A stretch of 64,000 nt of DNA from contig JANPWX010000077.1 in NCBI GenBank assembly GCA_024734555.1, positions 2,039,236 through 2,103,235 of the forward strand. Reading direction: 5' to 3'. The notes under the pieces were generated by a model. That model was not told where the DNA came from. It worked only from the letters and a program-made list of their open reading frames with translations, and did no database searches. Positions within the stretch are counted from its first letter, which is position 1. Each line of letters starts with the position of its first letter. This document shows, piece after piece, positions 45,791 through 59,100 of this stretch. This stretch comes from Trochalopteron elliotii (taxonomy: Eukaryota > Chordata > Aves > Passeriformes > Leiothrichidae). The position numbers and the translations under genes are program-made.

Positions 45791-48188
45791 CACATCTACA
45801 CAGCAAATAACCAAAGTTAGTAAGAGTCTACAGTAGTCTCCTGTACTCATTTCCAGGGCAGGATGGAAAAGACCAGTTTATTTGATTACGTACTCAGAAA
45901 TAATAAAGAAGGGGAAGTGAATTTAGCTTGCACTGAAAAAATTATTTTAAAAAATATCCCGAGCTTGTAAGTCTCAAGTCTGCAACACTAATGATTGTTT
46001 TGTTTTGGTTTATCGTGTTTTAAGTCTTTTTGTGTATATCTACTATACATACATTCATAAATTAAGTTTTTGTGTTTGTACTTAAGGCATTTTATGACAG
46101 TTCAGTAGAATCTATTATTGAAAATATTATACTAGTATCAGACAGATGCACATAGGAAGTAAGACAGCTGGGGTAGAGTAGCTGAAGTGTGTGAAAGGAA
46201 GGAGAGATGCCACCCCCTCCTTGTCTGTATCAATTATACCTTACGTGGAAGTAAGAACAAAACCAGAGATTTAAAAACAGCACAGCTTGTCAAGGTTTTC
46301 TAATGTCATGGTTGCAAGTAAAACAAAGCTTGAAATTTCCTTGTAATCTTGCTAGTTTTTTATGGTTTGTAAGCTGTGCTTTATCTAAAGGAACATGTAC
46401 ATGTTCTTCTATGTAAAATGTGTTTTCTATTCTAGAGTGCTTCCTACGTAAAATGGTGCACTGTTTCTTAAGTTAGGATCTGCTTAGGGAAAATGAGCAT
46501 ATCATGCAGAACTAGTAATGAAGAAAAGATGTTAAATTACTTAAAAAAAACCCCAGCAAATGAAACTCAAGCAAAGAGAGAAATTTACAATACTCAGGCA
46601 ACTAACACTCATAGCATTCAATAAAGGATGAAATAGCTAGGGCTAAGAAACACTTGGTGAGTAATTATGCTCCTTTTTTACACAAAGTAGAGCTGGGAAT
46701 AACGAGTCTAAAAAATATCTAATAACACATTATTGCATGAAGTGTGGCTCCCTGATAATATTTACTGTATTCATAGAGTGCAGTTTTTCAAAACTAAGAT
46801 CCTCAAGCCCACTTAAGGTCTTTAGATGTACACTTGTACCATTTGGAATATTGTGCTTTAACAGAAAAAAGTGTTTTGATATCTGCAGTTATCCATTATA
46901 GGCTGGTATTATGCATCAGTCACTGATGTAAATAGTCAGGAAGAATTGTTTCAATGAGATTTTTACCCCTAATTACAAAAATATTGAAAAATGAAATTAA
47001 GGTGGAGTTGCCAGTCAAAGATTCCCTGCTCAACTGGAAGTGACTGGGAGAAAATGGGGAGTGGGTGAGTGAAAAAGAGCAAAATTAGCAGTTGCTCAGG
47101 AATAGTCTCCTGTATGATATCTTACTAACGAATTATTGAATGCAGTAAACGATGAGGGAAGCTGAGGAAAAGTGTTGTGACTGAGATGGAATTCTTCCTA
47201 GACAACGTGGGTGTGCTCAACAAAAAATATCGTACTACTAAACATGAGGAAGTCTTGAGTTGGCAGAGTTTGATAATGGCCTTTGATAAATCAGTTGATG
47301 TAAAGAGGTGTAGTACTTTAAAAATGTCTTATCTCCTAAAATCAGTGGTCAATTTTTTTTCCTTTTCTTTTACCATGGCTCAGAAACTGAAAATGGGAGA
47401 AAGGGAAAAAACATTGTTCAGAATTAATAGAGTAATTTGAGCACACAATACTCTTTGTAAAGCTGTCAAACACAGTACTGAAACTACTGTAGTACTAAGT
47501 TGCAGAAATTAATGCTCTATGAAGTTATGTGTTTGAATTGCTTGCATTATAGGTTACAATTTATCAACAATTAACTATGGGGAGCATAAATAAAATAGTT
47601 TTACTTTTCTTGAAAAAGAGAAGCATATGGTCACGTTATTGAAGAGTATTTACAGTGGGTTGCTTTCAATGTGTCTTCCTGATTTTTTATTTGTTGAAAT
47701 GTACAAATTAAAAGTTTTGTAATGTGTGCTGTTGATGATGATGATGTTTTGTAAGATTTATAATTCTGAAAGTAAATGAAGAGATTTTTAGAAAGGAAAT
47801 TATAAGTTAATATTTTTTTCAAATGTGAAACCTAAATAAATTATTTTTAAATGCAAGATAAAATTTTGTATCCTTTTGAGGTGAATGTCACAGTTTTGAC
47901 ATCAGCAAGGCAATCATTTCCTTCAAGGACTTACCTTGGTAGCTAAGTATGAACATATTTTTGCAAGCTTTTTATCTTTAAAATCTCAATGATTTTCACC
48001 ACTTTTACAGATGAATTTGTCCACTTGTCTTACTTAAAAGTAAAAATAGCAAACCAGCACCAACATTAACAGCCAAAATTTAACTTTGAAAATGAGACCT
48101 TGTCTACACAGAAACTATGATAATGATACAGGGTAATTAAATTACATAAGATTTTTAGGTAGACAGTCTCATTTAGTTTCAAAATAAA
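45791..48188. other. Unique AT-rich non-coding DNA
   Basis: No gene or repeat recognised. Confidence 0.55.
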
Positions 48189-48245
48189 CTTAATATGATT
48201 TAATTTCAACTATTTTGAAAATGCATTAAGCTAAATCATATTAAG
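48189..48245. repeat. Inverted repeat (15-bp arms, 27-bp loop)
   Basis: CTTAATATGATTTAA at 48189-48203 pairs with CTAAATCATATTAAG at 48231-48245, matching at 14 of 15 positions. It could fold into a hairpin. The outer flanks do not continue the symmetry and no duplication is visible, so a small DNA transposon is not supported. In such AT-rich DNA chance remains possible. Confidence 0.7.
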
Positions 48246-50215
48246 ACCTCTTAATAAAAAAAAAAAAAACAAAAAAAAAACAACAAAACCAACAAAGGTT
48301 TAAGTCAGTTGACCTAATTAATTTTTAAAGTTTGTTAGAATTAACATTATGATTTACTGTTATAGGAAAGGAATGGCGTTCGCTGTACCCCTGAAAACTC
48401 ATCACAGAGGTACCACTAATTTACATCCAATTTCTTCCACCAATGATTATTGAGACTTTAGTGTGGGAACAATAACTTTTTTCTTTTCTACCGAGATACA
48501 TGTAAGAGCACCATTACACATGTATATAATGCCATATGGCATATTCAGTCAAAATTTTCTTACACATACTTATTAGATCTGTCACATACAGAAGCCCAAA
48601 AGCAAGTGTTGCACAGTGTAGCAGAAGAAAGCAGCAGTGTATTTGCATTTGCAAGTTTTCATGGTAGAAAACAATAAATTGTATTATCTTGAGGGATAAA
48701 AAGTTCTGCTCATCATAAATTGAATCATGGAAATTTAATTAAGAGATTTTTAATCATTATTATTTTTTCATAGTGGCTATAACTCAATTTGAATCATTAG
48801 TCCGAACATTGTTGAAAGACATTGACTTTCCTTGTATCTATATTAGTCTGCTGGGCTGTGAAGCATTATCTTGGTAGAGTTTAAAGTGATTTTTACACGC
48901 ACTGTTGATGGGGAACTGGATAGGAACCCATGGGAACTTCAGCTTTCTCATTACCTGCTACCAAGTGTTTTATTTGTACCAACTTGCTTCATGATGCATC
49001 TCACAGTAGTTTCAAGATAGTTGAATTGTCTGGCCGTACTAGTCTAGCAGAGATTTATGTCTGTACTGATCGTCTGCCTTCTTTATTTTAAATAATTACA
49101 GCTTCTTCAAAGATTATAGTCCATAGTTTCATCCAGTGTATGCTAATTCTTCCATTCCTTAAAATCTCTTTCTTAAACTTGATATGTAATACTTGTCATT
49201 ATAAGACACCTACTTACAGAAATATTTCATTTTTTCATAGAAATGAGTGCTGCTGTTTTTCTCCTTTGAAGGCATCATCTGGAAGTAAATAACCTTTTGC
49301 TTTATTGTCAATAATATATGGAACAAAGAACTGCAAGTCTTCATCAGAGTCAGAAGGAGTTTAAGCTGGGAATTGAAAACTGCCAAAAACTACAGCAAGA
49401 AAATGAAAAAAGAAAAAAGTGAATTTCTTTTAAAAAAATAGATGAAATAAGTGGGCTTTCTGAGAAATGGAAATGACATTACAAAGTAGGAGATTTTGTT
49501 TCATTTCTAAACTTATCACAAACTGATGAGATTTATTTTCTTCCTACTGATTGAAAAGAAAATATAAAAAATTGTTTGTCTACCTAAAAATGTCACTAAG
49601 CTGTGCTTTCAAACTCTGTCAGGTAGCAATCTTTGCAATTATGTTTTGTTAATTCTGTTATTTTTTTTTTCCCCTCCAGTCAGGTATTCAAAATGATCTT
49701 TGCATCAATGATGATTGGATAGGACATTGCATGCCTTGTAAATATTTTATAAATTTAAAAAAACCCCCACGTTTTGAAATCTGAATACATAAATTATGAA
49801 CTGCAGTACTTTCTTAGCTTTCTGTTTTGATTATTTTTGATGTCACAAATTTTACATTTCTGTTAAATATTTCACTCCTGAATAATCAAAATACTGCAGA
49901 GAATTTACTCAGTAATATTACAGATAGTCAGCAGGGTTTTTTAAATTATGACTTTACAGGTCTTCTTTCTCATCAGTATTATCTTGAATTCTTTTCTGTC
50001 ATTGCTACTCAGGCACACAGTGCCCTTTAGTCAGCTTCCATGATTGGTCATACCTACTAATACCGAAATACCTGTGTTCCTCTCTTGGTAAATGATTCAT
50101 GATACAAAAGTCATTACCCTGTTGACACCTTTCTGTGTCTTTTGGTATGCTTTCTTACTGGAGTTAAACTGTCTTCCAAGTTTGATGTAGTTCCAAGTTT
50201 AATATACGTTTGCTT
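48246..50215. other. Unique AT-rich non-coding DNA
   Basis: Contains A-rich runs (48257-48288). Nothing else recognised. Confidence 0.55.
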
Positions 50216-50223
50216 TTCTTTGT

Positions 50224-50337
50224 ATATATATATGTGTACATATAGACATATATAGATATATAGATATCTATAGATACACAGATATATATAGGTACATAGA
50301 TACATAGATACATAGATACATAGATATATATGTATGT
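50224..50337. repeat. Compound TATA / GATA-like microsatellite
   Basis: (TA)n at the left grades into AGATATA and TACATAGA units (regular TACATAGA at 50292-50321) and back to TA. The minus-strand frame across it is Tyr/Ile-rich nonsense. Confidence 0.85.
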
Positions 50338-50678
50338 ATAATTTTCAGAGGATTTTTTTCTTCTTTACAAGTTTCTTACCATATTATCTTTTCAGCTTTA
50401 TAACAAAACATCTATTTTTGCATACAGGTGACACTAAACTACTAAACTTCATGAACAACTGCTTACTTTAAAACAAAAGGCCACAAAGAAACAAAGAACT
50501 CCCAACAACAGGTAGCAAAAGCTCTTAAGTGTCGCAAATTGTTAGAGTTCTGATTTTGCCACAGATTTTGTAATCACTTTATTAAAAAAAAAAATCCCCC
50601 AAATTACTCAATGTACATAACTTCAAAATATCTAGCCTATGTATATAATATATAATATATCAATATATATTAACATAT
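50338..50678. other. Unique AT-rich non-coding DNA
   Basis: AT-rich spacer with an A run at 50583-50592 and TATAATATA units from 50642. Nothing functional recognised. Confidence 0.5.
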
Positions 50679-50760
50679 AATCACAGATTCACTAGGTTGG
50701 AAGAGATCTTCAAGATCATTGTGTCCAACCAGTGCCCTAATACCTCAACTAAACCATGGC
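50679..50760 (-). mobile_element. Very short CR1 3' tip
   Basis: Only the last ~80 bp of an antisense CR1: 'aatcacagattcactaggtt', then 'ggaagagatcttcaagatca', then 'gtgtccaacc'. It lies between two blocks of TATAAT-rich DNA (50640-50678 and 50761-50810). This is an extreme case of CR1 5' truncation. Confidence 0.88.
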
Positions 50761-51237
50761 TATTATTTTATATAAATATTATATATTAATATATATATAA
50801 ATTCTAAATAAACACATAAATATTGTTTGCTTTTGCCAAGAATATAGTAGCACTCTAATCTTTGCTAACATTAACATGCACAAAAATTTATATCATGAAG
50901 GTACAGAGTAGGACATAAGTAATCGATCTTTAGTTCCAATTAAAGTCAAAGCTTTTGTGTAGTAACTGATAAAATAAAATATATCCAGAGGTTTCTAAAG
51001 AATCATTTGTCTCCATTAAAGAGAAATCCAGAATGTTTTCACTTTGTGGAGCTGAACAAAGCTTCAGCATGAACTGGTGATGAAGCTATATCTGATGATT
51101 TTCTTGGCAAGTCACTAAAGTCATTATCCTCCCACCTGCATCAGAATTAGCTATTTGTAAGGATTGATTAGTTGTGCAGACTGACTACTTGAATAATCAT
51201 GATGTTAAGTGAAATTGCAACTTCCTTTGATTTTCAC
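50761..51237. other. Unique AT-rich non-coding DNA
   Basis: TA-rich at first, then ordinary sequence. Nothing recognised. Confidence 0.5.
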
Positions 51238-51238
51238 A

Positions 51239-51282
<44 letters not shown>

Positions 51283-51295
51283 AANNNNNNNNNNA

Positions 51296-51359
<64 letters not shown>

Positions 51360-51380
51360 AAAAGAAAGAAAGAAAGAAAA
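51238..51380. repeat. (GAAA)n microsatellite containing an assembly gap
   Basis: Perfect AAAG/GAAA units run on both sides of ten Ns, with one extra-A interruption at about 51360-51363. The true length is unknown because the gap lies inside the array. Frames through it (Lys-Glu-Arg repeats one way, Phe-Leu-Ser the other) are artefacts. Confidence 0.97.
51285..51294. other. Assembly gap (10 N)
   Basis: Ten undetermined bases inside the GAAA array. A fixed round length suggests a placeholder gap, not a measured one. Confidence 0.98.
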
Positions 51381-54300
51381 TTGTTAAGAAAAATTAAGAC
51401 CACATAATTTGCAAATGTCTGGTCATATAGAGATGATTCTATAGTTAAAAATACGTTAAACGTTTAATTTCAGTACAATTTAAAGTACTTAGGTTTGACT
51501 TTAACACCTAATTAACTTTTGAATTTGCAAACATTACTAATTCTTGAAATACTGAATTTTCAGAGATTTTTTTGGTGATTCTTTCAAGATTTCCTAACCT
51601 AGGAAGGGCTTTATCTAAGGAAATGTAAATATCTGCATATAAGTGTTAATATGCACTTACAGGTCATAATTAATCTCATCCAGAAGCTGGCTTCTAAAAC
51701 TCAGCAGATTAGTCATTCTGTAGGAGTGTCTGGCTATGACTATGGTAACAATCTCAGATGTGTATATCTGAGGGATGAATGTAATTTTTCACACAAAAGC
51801 ACCCAATAACTTTTGAGATTAATCAGCACATCCCTCCTGAGAGAAGATTTCTGCAGAATCTATGCCAAATCTACCAGACCTATGTGGTTGTCTCAGAGCA
51901 TTAAAAAGTCACTGGAATGGCTCTGTGCAATGTATTGAATGCAAGGAAATGTATTAATTGAAGTTCCATATTAAAATACCTAATTTATGTTTCTAATCAT
52001 GAACCACGTCTCAGCCTCCTAGCTAAAGATTTTATCAGTAGGAAAAATGGATTTTGGAGAGCAAATCAAGTGAACAAATAGAAATGTCTACTTCTGGTTC
52101 AAGGTGAACAGAAAAGTTAGCTAAACTTGCTCACAGAAAGGTACCTACACATGGAGACCATTTTTTAATAACTTTAAGGCTGAATTACATCCTCTGGACT
52201 GGATAAAACTCTTAAACATAAATATTTTATTTAACTTTGCTCCCAGCTGGTGTTTCAAAAGAATACAAGTCTCTTGCAGGTCCTGCATCTTCTCTTCTGG
52301 ACCTGTACTCATGTTCAGATATATATTGCACGTCAGATGAGACTGGATAGATAAGCTTAGGCATCTGAATATGAATGACTTAGACATTAGGATGTTCAGG
52401 TACTAAACATCTGGGCTTACACAGAATTTAAAGGGAAGAGAGGATTATTTAACTGAAATGTGGAGAATCATACAAGGGTTTTGACCCCATAGCACCTATA
52501 TGGGAAGATTTAGTGCTTCCCATTTATCAATCATACGTTCTCTAAAGACAGTCAGTAGGAAATTCTGTTACTTCAAATATAGGAACAATGTCAGACTATT
52601 TGGTATCCAGAAATATCTCTCTATTGCCTGAAGTTTCCAAGTATTCTGAGCTAGGCTTGTGATAGAGTAACAGGGAAAAAATTGAAAATTTTTGCCTGTG
52701 AAAGAACTTGTTAATGAAGTTGGAGTTGGGGTTTAGATCTGCCTTAAAAGTAAAGGAATCAGAGTGCACAGGCTCACCTCAGGCAAATTGTAAGACCTGG
52801 AAAGAAAACACCTAAGTATGATGGTCGTGTTTTGTATCTTTCTTGATGAAACAGAAACACTGTGCATAGAAAAATAAAAATAATTTTCTGTAGTTCAGTG
52901 TAGTTCAACCACTTTGCTGACAGGGAAGTAGGAAGATCCTAGATCTTGATTGATAGTAATGCTACTGTTAATGTGCTTCAAGTCTGTGGGGTTTTTTTCC
53001 CTCAGAGTAATACATGCAAAATCCTGAATAATGATTAAAATACAGGTAATGTTTTAGATCTTTTCAGGATTTAATCCATGTCACTTACTTCTCTTTCAAT
53101 TTATTTTTCCATAAATGATGCATTCTTTATCTCAAGATGGTTTGAATTCAGCAATAACGAGAGAATTATTGCCACTTAGTAGAAAATTACCTAGCAAATT
53201 TGGAAACTAAGTCCTGAATTAAAAAGTTCTTTTTTCTAGTACACAAATGTCCCACAGTCTTAACTGATGTTTTCATCATTACATTATTATGCTAAGGCCA
53301 GAAAGCAACGCTCCGTACAGCATTTCAAAACAAAAAATATCTCCAGGTACTGTGACTGAGGCATAATTGAATATATAATATGAAGGGAAATGAGTTATGT
53401 AAATGCCCTGATTAGACAATAGTCTGTTCAGGAAACCTGCACCATCAATAGAAGCAAAGGCAGAGCAGACTTGTCTTCTGAGGTTGGTTGTTAAACAAAT
53501 TCCTGATAATCCAGCAGTTAGTACTATGATAATTTTTCTCTTGCTCTTATTCTGATTATTTATTTTTTAACAGTAATTTATGGAAGCAAAGGGATTTAAT
53601 CTGCAGATCAAAGTGGTGCATAGGGCATGGATTTAGGGCATGGTGCACACCCCGTAAATCCAACTTCCACAAAGCCTCATATAGCCATGGTTATAGGGGA
53701 GGGGATAGTATCATGCACAACTTGCATGACCTAACCTCCGAGTCATATCAATATTCACATCAAGCACACAAAGTGAAGATGTAAACCATAAAGATAACCT
53801 TATGTGTTCAGTGTAGGCCTCTCTTTGCCATGCAGACTCTCTGGTGGAAAAATGAACTCTCGTTGGGCTCAAGATAGTTCTGAGGTAATAGAAGAGTCAG
53901 TTAGGAGGCATTCCTACTATAACTTCTAATATTTGGTTTAGACAGGCATCAATTTAGTGATATCTACCAGAAAAGTCATTTGAAGTTCTTCCAGGACCAA
54001 ACATTTGCAGGTCAGAGAATGTATTTCATGACCATTGACTACCAGAAATAAATAATGTTCTATATTCAGCTGAATTTAAATGCTAACAGAATGTTAATGA
54101 GAAATGTTGAAATACTTGTTGAAATAAAAATTCATGTGCTGCCTTTTTTGTTTGGTTAGTTGTTTTATTTTTTTTTAAGATAGGAGATGCTTGTCCCTAA
54201 AATCAGTTTAGGCGTACAGGCCAAATACTCTGAAATAGTTTTTACACTTAGAGACTAAAGCAGAAATCATCATATGGAGGAAGTAAGCTTAGTTATTCTA

Positions 54301-55465
54301 GGTTACTGTTCCTTAATTTCCCTTTAATTAATTGGGTTTGGAGTAGACATGTATTGTTTTACTGTCAATTTCTCTACCATTGCTTACAATGATGATTCTG
54401 TTTTTACACATAAATACAAATATCCCACTGATTTTTCTGATGTGATATCCCTGATAGAGCAAAACTTATGAAACTGAGACAGAGTACTCTATGAAATATT
54501 TATATTCTTCTGTTTACACTTATGAATCCAATTTCATCTCCTGGTGTTTATCAATTTAAATAGTTGCCTGTCAGATTAGATTGGGAATATATATAATTAT
54601 TTAGCACTTGCTACGTATTGTCTGATAAATCAAGCTAAAATTCCTGGACACAGTCATCACTGACTTATTGAAAACTCAAGATTTTATGCCAACATATTTA
54701 AATCATATAATTAAAAAATTTGCCTGTGTTTTGGCTCTTTCTTCAGAGAAATTTCTGGAAAATTATATTTCAGTTTTTCATATAATAATCTCCAAAATCC
54801 TTTCATGATTTGCTCTTCTGGTTAGAGAAATTTTTCCCAATAATTTCTCTTGATTAGCACTCTGCTTATTTCCTCATAATTTCCTTCTTAGTACTTATTT
54901 TATGCAACAGATTTTCCTGGTATATGTTGAACAAAAGAATTGGCATTTACACTGTAAGTATGTCTATAACCAGTTTCAGATATCTACTGCATTAACTAAA
55001 AAAAGAGATAGCTTACTACGAGAGAAAAGCCTGAAAAAACACTTTTCAGTGTTATATAGTTAATATTTTTTAAAAGATAGAAAATAGTTCATATTAGTGT
55101 CAAGCTCAGACTTTTATTTGATTATTTTCAGCATTAATTTGATAATTGCATAGCTTGAACTTATTTACCTGTTGATTCAGTCTTTAATATGAACTAATTT
55201 TGACTTCTGTACTATTGCACCTTAATTAACTCAATAAAGTAATAGTAAAGAACAACAGCCAGATGTTTCCTTTGATGTGTTTTGCTATCAAATCCTTTTT
55301 AATAAAATCCATAAACAAACCTGTACTTTGAGTTTTAGTGAAAACTCAGAGGTAAATAAGACATCCTAAATCAATTTTATTAGACTTATTCATTTGTACG
55401 TCAATAATAGATATACAAGAAGATTTCATATTGCAGTAATCACATACAGCACTGTATTCTTGAGG
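51381..55465. other. Unique AT-rich non-coding DNA
   Basis: No gene, RNA or repeat family recognised. Confidence 0.55.
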
Positions 55466-56190
55466 ATCCTTTGAGAAATGCTAGGAAGAGGCAGGACCCA
55501 CCTGGCCAAGAAGGAACAAAGCATTTTTGCCAACAGGCCCACTCACACGGGGAGGACAACTTTCAAGTAGGAAGGATACATGTAGGAGATGACAATCCAT
55601 ACAGTAGGGAGAAAGTGGCAGACAGTATTGGCAAATGTAGGGCCACAGGGTGGTGTGGAGAAGAGTAACTTTATGTTGAAAAAATTAAGGCTGAAGGGAG
55701 CTTACCTAAGTGGATCTGCATAAGTAAGGTAGTGATAAGAGGGCAGCACAACAGCAGAGGCTCTCACGTTTTCTGGGAGCTCATCATCACAGCATTCCTC
55801 TCTGAAATGCCTGTGTCCTCATGCATAACACACAGGGAATATGGAATTAGGAACTAGATGTCTGGGAATAGTTGTAGTGTTGTGACCTCACTGGGATTTT
55901 AGGGATGGACATAGAATTTTTACAAAGGACAGCCAGAAAGGCATCAGGAAACAGGCCCTTTATTTGAGAAAACAGTGAGAATGCATGAGACTTTACCAAA
56001 AGATGGAATGATAAACCATGTAAAAGTTTATAATTCAGCATATATACATATATAGAGACTAATGTGGAATCCATTGTGATGGAACTCCGTTAAAAACCAC
56101 CTGCTCAGGAAAAAGTTGATAGCTTCTTCCAATAACTGGAAGAGGTCTCACTTTCACAGCACCTGATCCTATCTGGCATTATAGTTTTGG
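55466..56190 (+). pseudogene. Decayed CR1 LINE, ORF1-ORF2 junction and endonuclease part
   Basis: Sense-strand CR1 sequence, heavily decayed. An open frame at 55471-55668 precedes a stretch near 55700-55720 like the CR1 'acctaagtgcatctacacc' region upstream of the endonuclease. From about 55876 'ttgtgacctcactgggat' corresponds to the DLIGIT motif. From 55903 to about 55990 the DNA follows the conserved endonuclease stretch (MDGYxLFRKDR...GGGVALYVRE-like) with frameshifts. From about 56098 'ccacctgctcaggaaaaagt' through 'gaggtctcactttcacagc' at 56143-56161 follows the RPPDQEE...SRSQAL stretch. The match fades near 56190. It is of comparable age to the copy at 22.8-25.2 kb, opposite in orientation, and non-functional. 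Confidence 0.72.
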
Positions 56191-59100
56191 AAACAGTCAC
56201 ATTCTGCACATATACACTTTGAGAACCTGTATTTCTTTCTAGTAAGTGCAGCAACAAGCTAGTCTCCTATATGTCTTTGAGCTGTAGGAGAAAGGATACA
56301 GAATAGCCCAGACACTTCACTACTATTTTAGCCATTTCACCAGTAGGATTATCAAGACTTCCTTTCCTGAAACATACCACTGCACTCACTTTGTTATGCT
56401 TGCATATTCTTTGTTTCTTCCCCTTGTTGTTGAAAATAACACTGTCCACTATTCCTCTTCCATTTTGTCAAGTTTCTTCAAATTATTTCATTATTTTCCA
56501 TTCACCATTGGGATAAGAAGGGCAACCTTCATATCTTGAAGGATGTCCAAATTTTATGCCGAAATTTTAGGGTTTTTTGCTTTTGCATTGAGTTCTTACC
56601 ATCCCTCTTTTCTCTACATTACTTAATCTTTTTTGTTTGTCTATTCTGTTTTAATAATATTTGAATGTTTTTACATGTGTCCTACAAGGTTATGAACAAA
56701 ACAATTTACTATAGAGAGGTTTTAATTTTGTCAAGACTTATTGTAAAGGTTTTGTTAAGTTGTTTGTTTGTTTGTTTGTTTGTTTTAACAACAGTGATAG
56801 ACTCTGAAAGCCAGGTTGTCTTAATTGATATAAGACTTCCTGGCTGAATCATAGGCTGTTGGTTTGAAAGTGTGAAGTGCATTCCTGTAAAGGCCACAGT
56901 GACCTTTTGTCTTTCATTCAGTACAGAATCAAAATGCAATGTTTTAGTAAGCTGAGCTCAGTTGCTAAGGCACATACTTTTCAACAAGAAAATCTATTTC
57001 ACAGCATTTCATAAGACAAGATTTAAACACAGTTAGCCAAATTTCTGCATGTTCTTTCTGCTGTGATTGAACAATAGCAATTTGTTCCTGGCTGGGTCTC
57101 CCTACAGGAGGATAATAATTTGTCTGTGTTGGCATTTCTTGTTCTAGAGTCTAATATTTTCTTTACTTTAAGAAATGGGTAGTAACATTTTATTTGGTTT
57201 TATGAGGAATAAATTGTGACATTCAGAGAATAAATTAATAATAATGTGGCAAACTGTTATTTTTAAATGATAGTACGTTAACCAATATTTGGAAAATCCA
57301 GTGCACTAACCTAGCTGTTTATTTTGGAAAATACAATTTTAAGGTGAACATTAATTTTAATCCATTTGTGAAAGACTTTGTGTCCTCTCCCAATTTCTTG
57401 TTCATCCCCAACCTATTCAGCAGAGGAGGCAGGGCGGGAAAACTGCAGATGTTGTGCAGCAATAACAAAAACACTGCTGTTGTTATTGACCCTGCCTCAT
57501 TAATGCATCCAAAACACAGTACCTGCAATGAAGAAAATTGTCTCCATCTCAGCCATACCTTGTATATCAGCTCACTTTAAAATAGGCATGAAGGCTGAGA
57601 CTTGGCTGTGAAAGCATAAGCATGAAGTGAAACTTAAAATATCTGAGCTTATCATGAGTGATCTTCTATGTGCTCTTTAGAATGCTGAGTGCATCTCTGA
57701 GGCTCTCAGGTAGTTTTGTGAAGATAACTGGTATCTTATTCTCTCTGAAATTTCACCAGATGCATGTTAGGTAATTTGATCCCACTGTAGATATCCATTT
57801 ATTAGGTTGATCATGAGATGCTTTTAGAACACTCCAGAAACACATTAGAAAGGTGAATCACACATCTCACTTCTTAGGCAACCCTGTACAACCTTATTTT
57901 ATCGATCGATTGTAAGTGCTCTGCAGATTTAGCTACATGTAGGTGAGAGCTCTCAGTTATGAGAAGAATATAGATTATAGCTCTGTTACTAAAGTGACCC
58001 TCACTAACTAGAACTTTAATATTAGCAACTTAATTGTGATGTTTTTTTAAAAAAATTACTTACTTTTAAAAATGTGGTCTCCTTCATAAAATCAATGCAT
58101 ACCTTTTATTAAATTCATGAGTAATTTCAGGGTTTTTCTGCTGTTTTATGGTCTATGTTTTCTTACAGAAATGATTCCTCTTGCTTCCAAATTTTTTATG
58201 TTGTTTGGGAAGAAGAATGTTAAACATTCTTATGTATGTGGTTAAAATGATGCTGTGTCGTATGGTCAGTTGCTGTGTATGTAAAATTCAGACAAAATAA
58301 TTTTAATTCTAGTGTCTATTATTGTTAATACTCTGTGTCAGACTGTTAAGAATACAAGACAAAAAGAGATTTGTTCACTATTGCTAAATAACATGGAAGA
58401 AAAGTCGACTGAACCTTTTTTGCTAAGATTTCACAATTGATAAAAGAAGTTTTTTGGTAAGTCAATATTGAGAGCATTTTATTTCAGATTGGAAATTATG
58501 TTTTATTCCTTAAGCACTGATTCACACACAATGAAAACACAAAGTAAAAAACCAAAATTGCTGTATGGTGATCCTACTTCCTCAAGACCAATTTGATTAA
58601 GAATAATGGAGAAATAACTAAAAGATACAAGTAAGAATCTGAGATTTTGAATATTAGGAATTCATATCAAGATCTCTTGCTTTTAGTCCAAGAAAAAATA
58701 TTGAAGACTACAGAAATAAGATCACAAGATATCTGAGTGAACAGAATGTCTCTGTGCAACATGAACTTCTTTGCTTTCCATTTCATAGACGATGAACAGT
58801 TTACAGATGGAGACATGAGCTGGTTCAGGCTAATCTTTGGATCCTGGACTTCGTGTACTAGATACAAATGACAGAGAAATGAATCACTAGGCTACTCTAG
58901 GCTACTCTCAATATTACTCTATCTGATAAAAATACAAGGATATGGACTCAGACACAAATGTCACCAGCTGTCACATTCTGGCAGCCTCAGCAGGAATTAA
59001 GAAAACAATGGCAAATTAAGCAGAAAAAAAAACAAAACAGAGAAGCAGTAGAAATTAGTGTAACTAAGTTTGCTGGATAAGATATTTTCAAGTCTGATTT

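Noticed and set aside
47177..47440. 87-codon frame on the plus strand
   Set aside because: The sequence has no domain or similarity I recognise, and there is no exon or promoter context.
50224..50337. Regular spaced repeat that could suggest a CRISPR-like array
   Set aside because: The units are short TA/GATA-type microsatellite repeats without unique spacers, in a vertebrate genome.
51199..51403. Lys/Glu/Arg-repeat and Phe/Leu/Ser-repeat frames
   Set aside because: Translations of the GAAA microsatellite across an assembly gap.
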